Shown here: positions 13,498 through 23,124 of the stretch, one piece after another
Layout of the letters: each line of letters begins with the position of its first letter
How positions within the stretch are numbered: the stretch's first letter is position 1
Origin: JAICTV01 sp035634055
GTDB lineage: Bacteria; Planctomycetota; Phycisphaerae; Tepidisphaerales; Tepidisphaeraceae
Assembly (NCBI GenBank): GCA_035634055.1
Contig: DASQDR010000031.1
Coordinates: 1-32,491 of the forward strand
Length of the DNA stretch: 32,491 nt
Direction of reading: 5' to 3'
Made by a program: the position numbers and the translations under genes
The notes under the pieces: model-generated
What the model saw: only the letters and a program-made list of their open reading frames with translations
The model's database searches: none
What the model was told of the DNA's origin: nothing

Positions 13498-14402
13498 GCG
13501 CGCGGTCGTCATCCTCTGCGCGTACTTCCGCCCCCGCATCTGCGCCCGCATCTGCGCCCGCATCTGCGCCCGCATCTGCGCCCGCTTCTGCGCCCGCTTC
13601 TGCGCCAGCTCGGGCACGCGTTCCGGCGACGCGTGGCGTCGCGGCTGCGCTGCTCCCACCGCTGGCGCCGCTGTTGATCGTCGTCGCGGTCGCGGAGGTC
13701 GCGGTGCGCGCGGGGTGGGTCGCGCCGTACCTGGTGCCGGCGCCGTCGCGGGTGCTCGCCACGCTCACGTCCGCGCGCGATGGCGCGGACCTGTTTCGCG
13801 CGACAGGGCAGACGGCCCTGGCGTCGCTTGCCGGCTTTGCCGCCAGCGCGGGCGTCGGGCTGGTCGTCGCGATCGCCCTGTCGTCAGCGCGCTGGGTGCA
13901 GCGCGCGTTCTACCCTTACGCGGTCTTCTTTCAGACCGTGCCGATCATCGCCATCGCCCCGCTGCTGGTGATCTGGATCGGCTACGGCATGCCCACCGTG
14001 ATCGCGTCGGCGTTCATCGTGTCGGTCTTCCCGGTGATCGCCAACACCCTCGGCGGGCTGCTCTCCACCGACCCCGCGCTGCGCGACCTGTTCCGCCTGT
14101 ACGGCGCGGGCAACGTCGCGACGCTGCTCAAGCTCCGCCTGCCCTTCGCGCTGCCGAGCATCATGGTCGGGCTGCGCGTGGCGGCGGGGCTGGCGGTCAT
14201 CGGCGCGATCGTCGGGGAGTTCATCACCGGCGGCGGGCTTGGCGGCGTCATCGACGTCTCGCGCACGCAGCAGCGCACCGACAAGATCTTCGCCGGCCTG
14301 CTCCTCGCCGCCGGGCTGGGGATCGCACTGTTCACGCTGATCAACGTCACCAGCCTGCTGGCGCTGCGGCGCTGGCACGCGTCGGAAAAGGAGACCGCAT
14401 GA
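13494..14402 (+). CDS. ABC transporter permease, NitT/TauT/Thi type, with Ala-Ser-Ala-Pro linker
   Basis: This is a 302-residue inner-membrane permease of the binding-protein-dependent transport family. About six hydrophobic segments are visible from residue 47 onward, and the ATPase-coupling EAA-type loop reads GAGNVATLLKLRLPFALPSIMVGL. The start is GTG 13494, overlapping the ATPase stop (GTGA), with AGGAGG 4 bp upstream. Residues about 8-38 are a repeat of Ala-Ser-Ala-Pro encoded by a 12-bp tandem repeat, which makes an unusually long flexible cytoplasmic N-terminus. The stop overlaps the binding-protein start by 4 bp (ATGA), so all three importer genes are translationally linked. Confidence 0.9.
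   Translation: MSARSSSSARTSAPASAPASAPASAPASAPASAPASAPARARVPATRGVAAALLPPLAPLLIVVAVAEVAVRAGWVAPYLVPAPSRVLATLTSARDGADLFRATGQTALASLAGFAASAGVGLVVAIALSSARWVQRAFYPYAVFFQTVPIIAIAPLLVIWIGYGMPTVIASAFIVSVFPVIANTLGGLLSTDPALRDLFRLYGAGNVATLLKLRLPFALPSIMVGLRVAAGLAVIGAIVGEFITGGGLGGVIDVSRTQQRTDKIFAGLLLAAGLGIALFTLINVTSLLALRRWHASEKETA
13536..13607 (+). repeat. 12-bp in-frame tandem repeat (gcatctgcgccc)
   Basis: Four perfect copies of gcatctgcgccc (13536-13583) are followed by two copies with one or two substitutions (gcttctgcgccc, gcttctgcgcca), and a degenerate copy (13524-13535) precedes them. The repeat encodes Ala-Ser-Ala-Pro units at the permease N-terminus. The unit length is a multiple of three, so copy-number change would alter length without shifting frame. 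Confidence 0.9.
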
Positions 14403-15445
14403 CCGCATCTCACCGCCCGGCTCTCTCACTGCTGCTGTTGCTCGCCTGCACGCTCGCGTCCGGGCTCGGCTGCGACCGCGGCGACAGCGCCGGCCCGTCC
14501 GCCACTTCTGCTCCCGCCGGCGCCAGCGGTGGCGGCGGCGGCGGTGGCGGCGGCGAGGGGATGACCAAGGTTTCGCTGCAACTGAACTGGAAGCCGGAGC
14601 CGCAGTTCGGCGGCTTCTACGCCGCCAAGGAGACCGGTGCGTACGCGAAGCACAAACTCGACGTGGACGTGGTGCCGGGCGGCATCGGCACGCCGACGGT
14701 GCAGATGGTCGCCGCCGGGCGGGTGCCGTTCGCCGTCGTCAGCGCCGACGAGGTGGTCCTGGCGCGGTCCAACGGCGCGGACGTCGTCGCCCTCTTCGCC
14801 GCGTACCAGACCAACCCGCAGGGCCTGATGACCCGCGCCGCCCGCGGGTTGAAAAGCGTCGGCGACATCTTCGCGCAGCCTGGCACGGTCGCCATGCAGC
14901 GCGGCCTGCCGTACGCGGCGTTCCTCGAGAGGAAGTTCTCGTTCGACAAGGTGAAGATCGTCCCGTCTCCCGGCGGTGACCTCAGCGCGTTCCGGTCCGA
15001 CCCGAATTACACGATGCAGTGCTTCGTCACCTCCGAGCCGCTGGCGGCGAAGAAGGCGGGGCTCGATGCGCAGGCGTTCCTCGTCGCCGACGCCGGGTAC
15101 AACCCGTACACCACGGTGCTGGTCACGCGCGGGGATTACCTCAAGTCCAACGCCGCCGTCGCCGCGTCGATGGTGACGGCCGTGACGGAAGGATGGAGCG
15201 CGTACCTGGCGGATTCCGCCAGGACCGACGCCGCGATGCAGAAGCTCAACCCTACGATGGACGCCCAGACCTTCGCCGACGCAGCGGCCGCGCAGAAGCC
15301 GTTGATCGAGAGCGACGACACGCGGCAGAACCGCCTTGGTTGGATGACGCCGGCGCGGTGGGAGGAGTTGTGCCGGCAGCTCGTCGAGTTAAAGATGATT
15401 GACAAGGCCCCGCCGGCGGCCGAGTGCTTCCGGAACCTGAGGTGA
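14399..15445 (+). CDS. NMT1/THI5-family substrate-binding protein of the ABC importer
   Basis: The 348-residue periplasmic binding protein starts with a hydrophobic signal and has Cys17 (LLAC) or Cys25 (GLGC) as possible lipid attachment points. A linker with nine consecutive Gly follows (about residues 44-52). The mature domain begins VSLQLNWKPEPQFGGFYAAKE, typical of the NMT1/THI5 fold (as in ThiY and RibY), then VVPGGIGTPTVQMVAAG and FAVVSADEVVLAR. The family carries pyrimidine thiamine precursors, riboflavin or related compounds, and the LNWKPEPQFGGFYAA start looks closest to vitamin binders. That is only a suggestion, because no TPP or FMN riboswitch precedes the operon. ATG 14399 overlaps the permease stop. 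The last 57 bp overlap the end of the convergent membrane-protein gene. Confidence 0.88.
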   Translation: MTASHRPALSLLLLLACTLASGLGCDRGDSAGPSATSAPAGASGGGGGGGGGEGMTKVSLQLNWKPEPQFGGFYAAKETGAYAKHKLDVDVVPGGIGTPTVQMVAAGRVPFAVVSADEVVLARSNGADVVALFAAYQTNPQGLMTRAARGLKSVGDIFAQPGTVAMQRGLPYAAFLERKFSFDKVKIVPSPGGDLSAFRSDPNYTMQCFVTSEPLAAKKAGLDAQAFLVADAGYNPYTTVLVTRGDYLKSNAAVAASMVTAVTEGWSAYLADSARTDAAMQKLNPTMDAQTFADAAAAQKPLIESDDTRQNRLGWMTPARWEELCRQLVELKMIDKAPPAAECFRNLR

Positions 15446-16999
15446 GCCGCGCAGGCGGACGATCGCCACTGCCAGCGCTGCGATCACCGCCGCCGGCGGG
15501 ATCAGGCTCCACGCGCCAGGCATGCCGAGCAGCAGGCCGACGTTGGTGCTGCCCTCGGTGCGCGCGATCTGGCCCATCGTCAGCCGCTTGATGGATTCGG
15601 CGACGGCGTCGTCGCCGTAGGGCGGGCTGAACAATCGCGCCGGCCACTGCGCGCGCACGGCGGTGACGGCGAACATGCTGAGGATCGAGATGAGGATCAG
15701 CACCACCGCGATGCGCGGGAACCGCCGGTAGCCGGCGACGGCGAAAATCATGAGGAACGGCATCGCCGGCACCAGGTAGCGCGGGCCGACGCCCCAGCCG
15801 GCGGTCCACGCGTGGAACGTGAGGTTGAACAGCAGGAAGTTCACCACCACCGCCGCCGGGATCAGCCAGCCATGCCGCGGCCGCGACCCCGCTTCGACTC
15901 GCCGCCGGGCGAGCAGCGCGAGCGGCGCGAGGAAGAAGATCGGGCAGCAGTAGAGCAGCCCGCGCAGCGGGTGGACGCTCAGCCAGTACAGCCGGCGAAG
16001 GTCCGGCAGGTGGAAGTGCCCGAAGAGCAGCCCGGGCTCAAGGTAATCCGCGCTCACGCGCGAGTAGGACGATGCGAGCGCGCCGCCGAACACCAGCCGC
16101 TGGTAGATCAGCAGCGTGACCACGCCCAGCGCCGGGCCGACTAGCAGGAACGCCAGCGACCGCCGGCGGCGGCGGCGGCGCCACGCGAGCAGCGCGAAGG
16201 CGGCCACGAGCGGCGCGGCGGAAATTTCCACGACGATCGTCAGCCCGAGCAGCAGGCCGGCCAGCACCATCCGCGCGCCGTTCGCGGCGGCGTCCAAGTC
16301 TCTCGCGCCGGCGTCTGCGTCGCTCGCCCGCGCTTCGCTCGCCCGCGATGCCCGCGCGTCGCTCACCCGCACGTCGCTCACCCGCGCGTCGCTCGCACGG
16401 TCGCCGTTCTCGCTCTCGGCGTCCGCACGCGCTTCCTCAGGTCGATGGTCGATCATCCTCCACGCGAGGAACAGGCACGCCGCCATGAGCGTTTGCGTGA
16501 CGAGCATCCCGGCGTACGGGAACATCAGCGAGCCGAAGGCGAAGCCGCCCGCCAGCAACAACGCTTCGTGTCGAGCCAGCGAGCGCTGGCGGAAGTAGCA
16601 GAACAGCGCCGCCGCCAGCACCGCGCCGGGAAGCGCGCTGCCCCAGATCGTGCAGAGGTGCTGGTTGAGCGGCACCATCCGGGCGGCTGTCGGATCCGCG
16701 CCCGCTACGCGCTCGGCGGCATAGACGACCGCGTAAAAAGGCGCGACGAACAGCGCCAGGCCCGGCGGCTTGCTCGAGTAGACGCGCTCGCCCACGCGGC
16801 TGACGTCGCCGGTGAAGCCGGGCTGATCGAGCCGCTCGGCGTACGGCGTGATCTCAAACGTCGCGCGCTCCACCAGGGCCCGCACCGTGTCGAAGTGCGC
16901 GTTCTGGTTGAACCCGTACCCCTGGAAGAAGTAGCCGTAGACCAGCAGCGTCGCGATCAGCAGCAACGCGGCGATGCGGCGGTCGGTGGCGCACGTCAT
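15389..16999 (-). CDS. polytopic membrane protein, GT-C glycosyltransferase-like
   Basis: The 536-residue product has roughly ten or more hydrophobic segments, starting at IAALLLIATLLVYGYFF. The first extracytoplasmic loop contains FDTVRALVE and RVYSSKPPGLALFVAPFY; the KPPGLAL pattern is typical of ArnT/PMT-like GT-C glycosyltransferases, which move sugars from polyprenyl-phosphate carriers. No complete catalytic signature can be proven by eye. A loop around residues 187-230 is a Ser-Asp-Ala-Arg low-complexity repeat, and a run of Arg follows at about 270-277. The C-terminal 57 bp overlap the binding-protein gene on the opposite strand. ATG 16999 precedes a short basic start (MTCATDRR), as expected for an inner-membrane protein. 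Confidence 0.75.
   Translation of the reverse strand: MTCATDRRIAALLLIATLLVYGYFFQGYGFNQNAHFDTVRALVERATFEITPYAERLDQPGFTGDVSRVGERVYSSKPPGLALFVAPFYAVVYAAERVAGADPTAARMVPLNQHLCTIWGSALPGAVLAAALFCYFRQRSLARHEALLLAGGFAFGSLMFPYAGMLVTQTLMAACLFLAWRMIDHRPEEARADAESENGDRASDARVSDVRVSDARASRASEARASDADAGARDLDAAANGARMVLAGLLLGLTIVVEISAAPLVAAFALLAWRRRRRRRSLAFLLVGPALGVVTLLIYQRLVFGGALASSYSRVSADYLEPGLLFGHFHLPDLRRLYWLSVHPLRGLLYCCPIFFLAPLALLARRRVEAGSRPRHGWLIPAAVVVNFLLFNLTFHAWTAGWGVGPRYLVPAMPFLMIFAVAGYRRFPRIAVVLILISILSMFAVTAVRAQWPARLFSPPYGDDAVAESIKRLTMGQIARTEGSTNVGLLLGMPGAWSLIPPAAVIAALAVAIVRLRGSPQVPEALGRRRGLVNHL
16313..16402 (-). repeat. 15-bp in-frame degenerate repeat (Ser-Asp-Ala-Arg units)
   Basis: On the minus strand units of the form gtgagcgacgcgcgg recur with small changes, giving ASDAR, VSDVR, VSDAR, ASEAR and ASDAD in the protein. 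It lies in a loop between membrane segments. The unit keeps the reading frame. Confidence 0.8.
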
Positions 17000-17107
17000 C
17001 GCGCCGTCCCGCCGCGCCGCAACCGCCCGCCCGCCGCCCGCTGCCGATCTTCCATCGTCACGCCGGCCACCCTATCATCTGCCGGCGAATCTGAGGAGTT
17101 TGAGCCC

Positions 17108-18181
17108 ATGCTGCGTCGCACGTTCGGCAACACGGACCTGGAAGTTTCCGCGATCTCCCTCGGCTGCTGGATCTTCGGCGTCGACTGGTGGGGGCACTAC
17201 ACCGACGACCGCGGCGTGGCGATCTGCCGCTTCGCCTACGACCGCGGCGTCACCTTCTTCGACAACGGCGACGCCTACGGCAACGGCCGCGCCGAAACCG
17301 TCCTGGGCAAGTTCCTCAAGGAGGGCGGCGTCGCGCGCGACAAGATCGAGATTGGCGGGAAGTTCGGCTACGACTTCTACACCGACCCCGGCACGCCCGG
17401 CTCGCACAAGGAGCGCAAGCAGGACTTCTCGCCCGAATTCGTGCGCAAGGCTTTCGAGCAATCGCTCCGCCGGATGGGCGTCGATTACATCGACCTGTAC
17501 ATGGCCCACAACATCAAGCTCCCGCAGTTCCGCGACGACCTGTTCGCCGAACTGGAGCGGATGAAGGACCAGGGGAAGATCAAGACCTGGGGCGTCTCGC
17601 TCGGGCCGGCGATCGGCTGGCGCGAGGAGGGGTTCAAGGCGATGACCGAGCACGGCGCCAAGGCGGTGCAGACCGTCTTCAACCTGTTCGAGCAGCACCC
17701 GGGCCGCGAGTTCTGCGAAACGGCCGTCGCGACCGGCGCCGGCGTGCTGGCGCGGGTGCACGACAACAGTTCCATCCTTAAGGACGTGGTGAAGGTCGAT
17801 ACCACGATCGGCAAGGACGACCACCGCAAGTTCCGCGACCAGGCGTGGAAGGTTTACGGCTTGAAGAAGCTCGAGCTCGTGCGGCGCTATGCGACCGATC
17901 ACGGCATGAACGTCCACCAGCTCGCGTGCAAGTGGCTCCTGCAACAGCCGGGGCTGACGAGCATCACCGGCACGTTCCTCAACGAGCAGGAGATCGCCGA
18001 CGCCTGCGACGCGACGGCCAAGCCGGACCTTTCGCAGCAGGAGCTGAGCCAGCTCGCCATCGATTACGCGCGCGATTGGGACCTCGGTCCCGAGGCGCAC
18101 CCGTGCGACCTGAAGAGCAGCGTGACCGAGACGGGCACGATTCGCAGTGGCTACGTGCCGTCGCCGCTGCTGATCGCCTGA
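17108..18181 (+). CDS. aldo/keto reductase family oxidoreductase
   Basis: This is a 357-residue NAD(P)H-dependent TIM-barrel oxidoreductase. The catalytic tetrad is present: Asp52 and Tyr57 (FFDNGDAYGNGRAE), Lys85 (IGGKFG) and His134 (YMAHNI). The N-terminus RRTFGNTDLEVSAISLGCW is typical of the family, and the LACKWLLQQPGLTSITGT segment matches its cofactor-binding C-terminal part. The start at 17108 has GAGGAG 9 bp upstream. The length is somewhat above the 320-330 residues usual for the family, with a long C-terminal tail. The physiological substrate cannot be told. It is followed after 24 bp by the LigD-phosphoesterase-like gene, so they may be co-transcribed. Confidence 0.92.
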   Translation: MLRRTFGNTDLEVSAISLGCWIFGVDWWGHYTDDRGVAICRFAYDRGVTFFDNGDAYGNGRAETVLGKFLKEGGVARDKIEIGGKFGYDFYTDPGTPGSHKERKQDFSPEFVRKAFEQSLRRMGVDYIDLYMAHNIKLPQFRDDLFAELERMKDQGKIKTWGVSLGPAIGWREEGFKAMTEHGAKAVQTVFNLFEQHPGREFCETAVATGAGVLARVHDNSSILKDVVKVDTTIGKDDHRKFRDQAWKVYGLKKLELVRRYATDHGMNVHQLACKWLLQQPGLTSITGTFLNEQEIADACDATAKPDLSQQELSQLAIDYARDWDLGPEAHPCDLKSSVTETGTIRSGYVPSPLLIA

Positions 18182-18205
18182 CGCAAGCCGTCCCCCCAAC
18201 ATCCC

Positions 18206-18586
18206 ATGACGCCGCCCGCGGCTGGTCTTCGTTACGTCGTGCTCCACCACGCGGGGCACGGGCCGCCGCACTTTGACCTGATGTTCGAGGTCGACCAAAC
18301 CGCCCCGCTGCTCACGTTCCGCAGCCCCGCCTGGCCGATCGTCGAGCCGGTGCAATTGGAGCGCCTGGGCGATCACCGGCGGGCGTACCTGAGTTATCAG
18401 GGGCCGGTCAGCGGCGGGCGTGGCGAGGTGGTGCGCGTCGCCGAGGGCACGTGCGACCTTGCCGAGGACGGCGCTGGCCTGCGCGTCACCTTCCGCTCCG
18501 GCCCCGCCGCGGGAACCCTCCGCATCGCGCCCGACGGCCAGTGCGCCCCGAGCGCCGCCCCGAGCGGGACGACTGACGAAATTTGA
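18206..18586 (+). CDS. small LigD 3'-phosphoesterase-like protein
   Basis: This 126-residue protein resembles the phosphoesterase domain found at the N-terminus of bacterial LigD. RYVVLHHAGHGPPHFDLMFE corresponds to the 'VvqkHdArrLHYDfRLE' strand, and GDHRRAYLSYQGPVSGGRGE to the 'DHp..Y..FeG.ip.g.yG.G' region. The metal-site residues His22, Asp24 and His57 appear kept, while the Arg expected two residues after the Asp is Met26. The domain trims 3' ends at DNA breaks in LigD. Here it stands alone, with no ligase, polymerase or Ku gene in the window. An altered or lost activity is possible. No clear ribosome-binding site precedes ATG 18206. Confidence 0.68.
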   Translation: MTPPAAGLRYVVLHHAGHGPPHFDLMFEVDQTAPLLTFRSPAWPIVEPVQLERLGDHRRAYLSYQGPVSGGRGEVVRVAEGTCDLAEDGAGLRVTFRSGPAAGTLRIAPDGQCAPSAAPSGTTDEI

Positions 18587-18611
18587 CAACCGCGCGTGGC
18601 GGTGCAAAAGT

Positions 18612-19022
18612 GTGATCAGCGTGCGCCGCCTCCCGCACATCCTGCTTTTGCTGGCGTTCGTCCTGCTGGGGACGGGGACGCTGGAGCGCCTGCACAACCT
18701 CGCGCACCGCCACGAGGACGCCCGCCACGCCGCCACGCATTACGCCGCCGCCACGCATCACGCCGGGCAGCAACACGCCGCCCCGCAACACGCCACCGCC
18801 GGCGACGAGGGCCTCGCGACGCCGCCCGACCCGAGGCCGGCGCACGATGAGTCCAACTGCGACCTTCACCGCCGGCTGCACCTGCCGCTGATGAGCGCCG
18901 GTTACGTCCCGCTGCTGATCTGCCTGGGGCTGTTCGTCGCCTTCCTAACGCAGCTCGCGCCGGCGCTGGTCTCTCAGCTTGCCTGCCTCCGCCTCGACTG
19001 CCGTGGCCCGCCCGCCTGCTAA
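18612..19022 (+). CDS. His-rich membrane protein at the head of the metal-uptake locus
   Basis: The product has about 136 residues if it starts at GTG 18612 (GTG 18621 is equally possible; neither has a clear ribosome-binding site). A hydrophobic N-terminal segment (ILLLLAFVLLGTGTL) is followed by a His-rich stretch of about 60 residues (RHEDARHAATHYAAATHHAG and on; about 13 His in total), and then a second hydrophobic segment (YVPLLICLGLFVAFL). The His-rich part would face the periplasm and could bind zinc or another divalent metal. I do not recognise a named family. A TTGACA hexamer is present at 18583-18588, but a matching -10 is poor. Its position directly before an outer-membrane barrel and a ZnuABC-like importer supports a metal role. 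Confidence 0.6.
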   Translation: MISVRRLPHILLLLAFVLLGTGTLERLHNLAHRHEDARHAATHYAAATHHAGQQHAAPQHATAGDEGLATPPDPRPAHDESNCDLHRRLHLPLMSAGYVPLLICLGLFVAFLTQLAPALVSQLACLRLDCRGPPAC

Positions 19023-19138
19023 CGGTCACCCGTGTCGCTTTCGCCGAAGCCGGCCGCTGCGCGCTCCCTGACGCGCGGCAGCATGCCACCCGCCCCGCCG
19101 CTTCGGCACGCGCGCTTCCGTTTGCAGGAGATCAATTC

Positions 19139-20578
<1,440 letters not shown>

Positions 20579-20624
20579 AGCGAAGCCAAAGATTGAAGAT
20601 TGGAACTTGAGTAAAGGTTCAGCA

Positions 20625-21611
20625 ATGAAGCGAATGACATTCCTGCTGTGCATGCTGGCGATAAACGTCGCGGCGCACGGGCAGTTGAAGATCGTCACGA
20701 CCACGACCGACTACGCAGACCTCGCCCGCCAGGTCGGCGGCGATCGCGCGGACGTTCACTCGGTCATGCGCGGGCCGGAGGACGTGCACAACGTGCTGGC
20801 CAAGCCGACGGAGATGGTAAAGCTCAACCGCGCCGACCTGTTCGTGCACGGCGGGCTCGACGCCGAGCCGTGGCGCGACAACCTCCTGCGCGGCGGGCGC
20901 AACCCGCGCGTCAACCCGGGCCGGCCGGGCAACGTCGACATGAGCGCCGGCATCGAGCTGAAGGACGTGCCGGCCGGGCGCGTGGACCGCTCGATGGGCG
21001 ACGTCCACGCTTACGGCAACACCCACTACAGCCTCAGCCCCGCCAACGCGCAGCGCATGACCGCGACGCTGGCAAAGGCGATGGCGCAGGCGGACCCGGC
21101 GAACGCGGATGCCTATAAGCGGAACGCGGCGCGCCTGGTGAACGAGCTGGCCGACGTCAGCCGTGAGATCCGCGCCCGCTTCGCCCCTTGGGCGGGACTG
21201 AAGGTGGTGACGTTCCACCACGGCGCGTGGGACTACTTCTCCGACGCGGTGCCGATCCGCATCGTCGGCGAGATCGAGCCCAAGCCGTCGATCACGCCGT
21301 CGCCCGAGCAGCTCCGCCAGCTCGTGGCGCGAATGAAAGAGGAGCAGGTGAAGGTGGTCATCTGCGGCACGTACAACGACGACCGGCTGGCGCGGCACGT
21401 GGCGGAGCAGGCGGGCGCGACGCTGGTCGTCCTGCCCGAGCACGTGCTGGGCGTGGCGGAGGCGAACTCGTACCAATCCCTGTTTCGCCACAACGTGGAG
21501 AAGCTGATCGAGGCGGCGAAGTCGGCGGGCGTCCAGCCGGTCGACAACAACGCGCCGGCCCCCGCGGCGGCGGCGGCGGCGACGACCGCGGGGCACCGCC
21601 ATGCTCATTGA
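20625..21611 (+). CDS. ZnuA-like metal-binding protein of an ABC importer
   Basis: This 328-residue periplasmic cluster-9 binding protein has a signal peptide (MKRMTFLLCMLAINVAAHGQ) and then LKIVTTTTDYADLARQVGGD. Likely metal ligands are His55 (EDVHNVLAKPTEM), the His in GNTHYSLSPANA and the His pair in VTFHHGAWDYF. GEIEPKPSITPSPEQL is the conserved stretch of this family. The usual central His-rich loop of ZnuA is missing, but the C-terminus ends in an Ala run followed by GHRHAH. ATG 20625 has AAAGG 7 bp upstream. The gap before it carries agattgaagattgg words of the intergenic-repeat type. The 3' end overlaps the ATPase gene by 11 bp. Zinc or manganese is the expected substrate; the sequence does not decide. 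Confidence 0.88.
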   Translation: MKRMTFLLCMLAINVAAHGQLKIVTTTTDYADLARQVGGDRADVHSVMRGPEDVHNVLAKPTEMVKLNRADLFVHGGLDAEPWRDNLLRGGRNPRVNPGRPGNVDMSAGIELKDVPAGRVDRSMGDVHAYGNTHYSLSPANAQRMTATLAKAMAQADPANADAYKRNAARLVNELADVSREIRARFAPWAGLKVVTFHHGAWDYFSDAVPIRIVGEIEPKPSITPSPEQLRQLVARMKEEQVKVVICGTYNDDRLARHVAEQAGATLVVLPEHVLGVAEANSYQSLFRHNVEKLIEAAKSAGVQPVDNNAPAPAAAAAATTAGHRHAH

Positions 21612-22302
21612 GCTCGATGGCGCCCTCTTCGGCTACGGCCCGCGCGCAGTCGTGCGCATCCATCGCCTCGCCCTGGCCGCCGGCCGGTGCCTGGGCGTCT
21701 TCGGGCCCAACGGCGCGGGCAAGAGCACGCTCGTGCGCGGGCTCGCCGGCCTGCTGCCGCCGATGGAGGGCGCGGTCCGGCGTCAGCGGCAGGACCTTCG
21801 CTTCGGCTACCTCCCGCAGCACCGCGCGATCGACCCGCACTGGCCGATGACCGGGTTCGACGCGGCATCTCTTGCCGTCTCCGCCGCGCGGCCGCTCGGG
21901 TGGATCGGCAGCGAGGCGGCCGGGCGCGTGCGCGAGTCGATGCGACTCATGGGGGTCGAGCCGCTCGCCAGCCATCCGTTCGCGAAGCTCAGCGGCGGGC
22001 AGCAGCAGCGGCTGTTGCTGGCGGGCGCGCTGGCGACGGCGCCGGAGATCCTGATTCTCGACGAGCCGACCGAGGGGCTCGACGTCCGCTCGCGGCAGGC
22101 GCTGCTCGACCTCCTCCACGCGCAGAATCGCCGCGGGCTCTGCACCGTGATGATCAGCCACGCCGTCGAGGACCTGCTCTACGTCGCCGACGACATCGCC
22201 TGGCTGCACCCGTGCGAGGACACCCGCCAGCCGACGGAGGTGGAGATCATCTCCAGCGACGCCCTTCGCGAGCGCGTGACGAAAGCGCGGCGCGCGTCGT
22301 GA
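21601..22302 (+). CDS. ABC transporter ATPase of the metal importer (ZnuC-like)
   Basis: This 233-residue ATPase has Walker A FGPNGAGKST, the Q-loop region GYLPQHRAIDPHWPM (the 'PQ...D..fP' pattern of metal ABC ATPases), signature LSGGQQQRLLLAGAL, Walker B ILILDEPTEGLD and switch ISHA. ATG 21601 lies within the last codons of the ZnuA-like gene, in another frame, giving an 11-bp overlap. The stop overlaps the permease start (GTGA). It supplies energy for metal import at the inner membrane together with the neighbouring binding protein and permease. Confidence 0.92.
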   Translation: MLIELDGALFGYGPRAVVRIHRLALAAGRCLGVFGPNGAGKSTLVRGLAGLLPPMEGAVRRQRQDLRFGYLPQHRAIDPHWPMTGFDAASLAVSAARPLGWIGSEAAGRVRESMRLMGVEPLASHPFAKLSGGQQQRLLLAGALATAPEILILDEPTEGLDVRSRQALLDLLHAQNRRGLCTVMISHAVEDLLYVADDIAWLHPCEDTRQPTEVEIISSDALRERVTKARRAS

Positions 22303-23108
22303 CCTCGCCGCACGAATACCTCGAGCTGACGTCGCTGCTCGCGCCGTCGCTGATCACCGCCGCCGCGACGGGCGTGGCGGCGAGCGTGATCGGCGTCTTC
22401 GTGCTGCTGCGGCGCGAGGCGCTGGTGGCGCTGGCGATGCCGCACACGGTCGCGGTCGGGGCGGCCATCGGGCTGCGCATGGGTTGGCCCGGCCTGCCGC
22501 CGGCGCTGGGGGCGGTGCTGATCGCCGTCCTGCTGCTCGCCCGCGCCAAGCGGCGCGGGACGGGCCACTGGCTGCTGCCGGCGCTCTACGTCGCGGGGCT
22601 GTCGCTCTCGTTCCTGATCATCGCCAACAGCGGCCAGCACGTGGCAGAGCTCCAGGCGCTGTTCACCGGGATCGACGTGGCGGTCTCGCCCGCACAGGCG
22701 TGGCTGGCGGCGCCGGTGCTGCTCGCCGCCGCCCTCGCGTGCGCTGTGCTCTGGCGACGGTGGCTACTGCTGTCGCAGGCACCGGCCATGGCGGAGGTGG
22801 CCGGCCTGCGCACCGGGCGCTGGGAGCTCGGCTTCCTCTGTCTGCTGGCGCTCGTGCTACTGGTCGGGACCAACGCCCTGGGGGCGCTGATGGTGATCGC
22901 CATGCTCTTCCTGCCCGCCGCCGCCGTCCTGCCCTGGGCCCGGCGCGTCCCCACCGCACTTGCGGGGGCGGCGGGGCTGTCATTGCTCTTCCTGCTGGGC
23001 GGGCTGGTCCTGTCGGTGGAGTGGAACCTGCCGCTCAGCCAGTCCGTTGGCGGCGTCGGGTTCGTGGCGATGATCGTCCTGCACCTGGCCGCGCGCGTGT
23101 GCGGCTAG
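22299..23108 (+). CDS. ABC-3 family metal permease (ZnuB-like)
   Basis: This 269-residue inner-membrane permease of the ABC-3 family has seven to eight hydrophobic segments. The start ELTSLLAPSLITAAATGVAASVIGVFVLLRREALVALAMPHTVAVG matches the family pattern 'R.....gDalsHa.lpGva', with the His in MPHTVAVG, and SQSVGGVGFVAMIVLHL closes it. GTG 22299 overlaps the ATPase stop codon by 4 bp, which fixes the start. Its stop is 17 bp from the stop of the convergent isomerase-like gene. It completes the importer. Confidence 0.9.
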   Translation: MTSPHEYLELTSLLAPSLITAAATGVAASVIGVFVLLRREALVALAMPHTVAVGAAIGLRMGWPGLPPALGAVLIAVLLLARAKRRGTGHWLLPALYVAGLSLSFLIIANSGQHVAELQALFTGIDVAVSPAQAWLAAPVLLAAALACAVLWRRWLLLSQAPAMAEVAGLRTGRWELGFLCLLALVLLVGTNALGALMVIAMLFLPAAAVLPWARRVPTALAGAAGLSLLFLLGGLVLSVEWNLPLSQSVGGVGFVAMIVLHLAARVCG

Positions 23109-23124
23109 CCGGTCTTCGCGCCGA

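Noticed and set aside
13536..13607. 12-bp repeats considered as a CRISPR array or iterons
   Set aside because: They lie inside the permease reading frame and encode Ala-Ser-Ala-Pro; there are no spacers and no replication gene.
17075..18736. 553-codon minus-strand open frame over the aldo/keto reductase and LigD-like genes
   Set aside because: It spans two recognisable plus-strand genes and has no domain of its own; it is a GC artefact.
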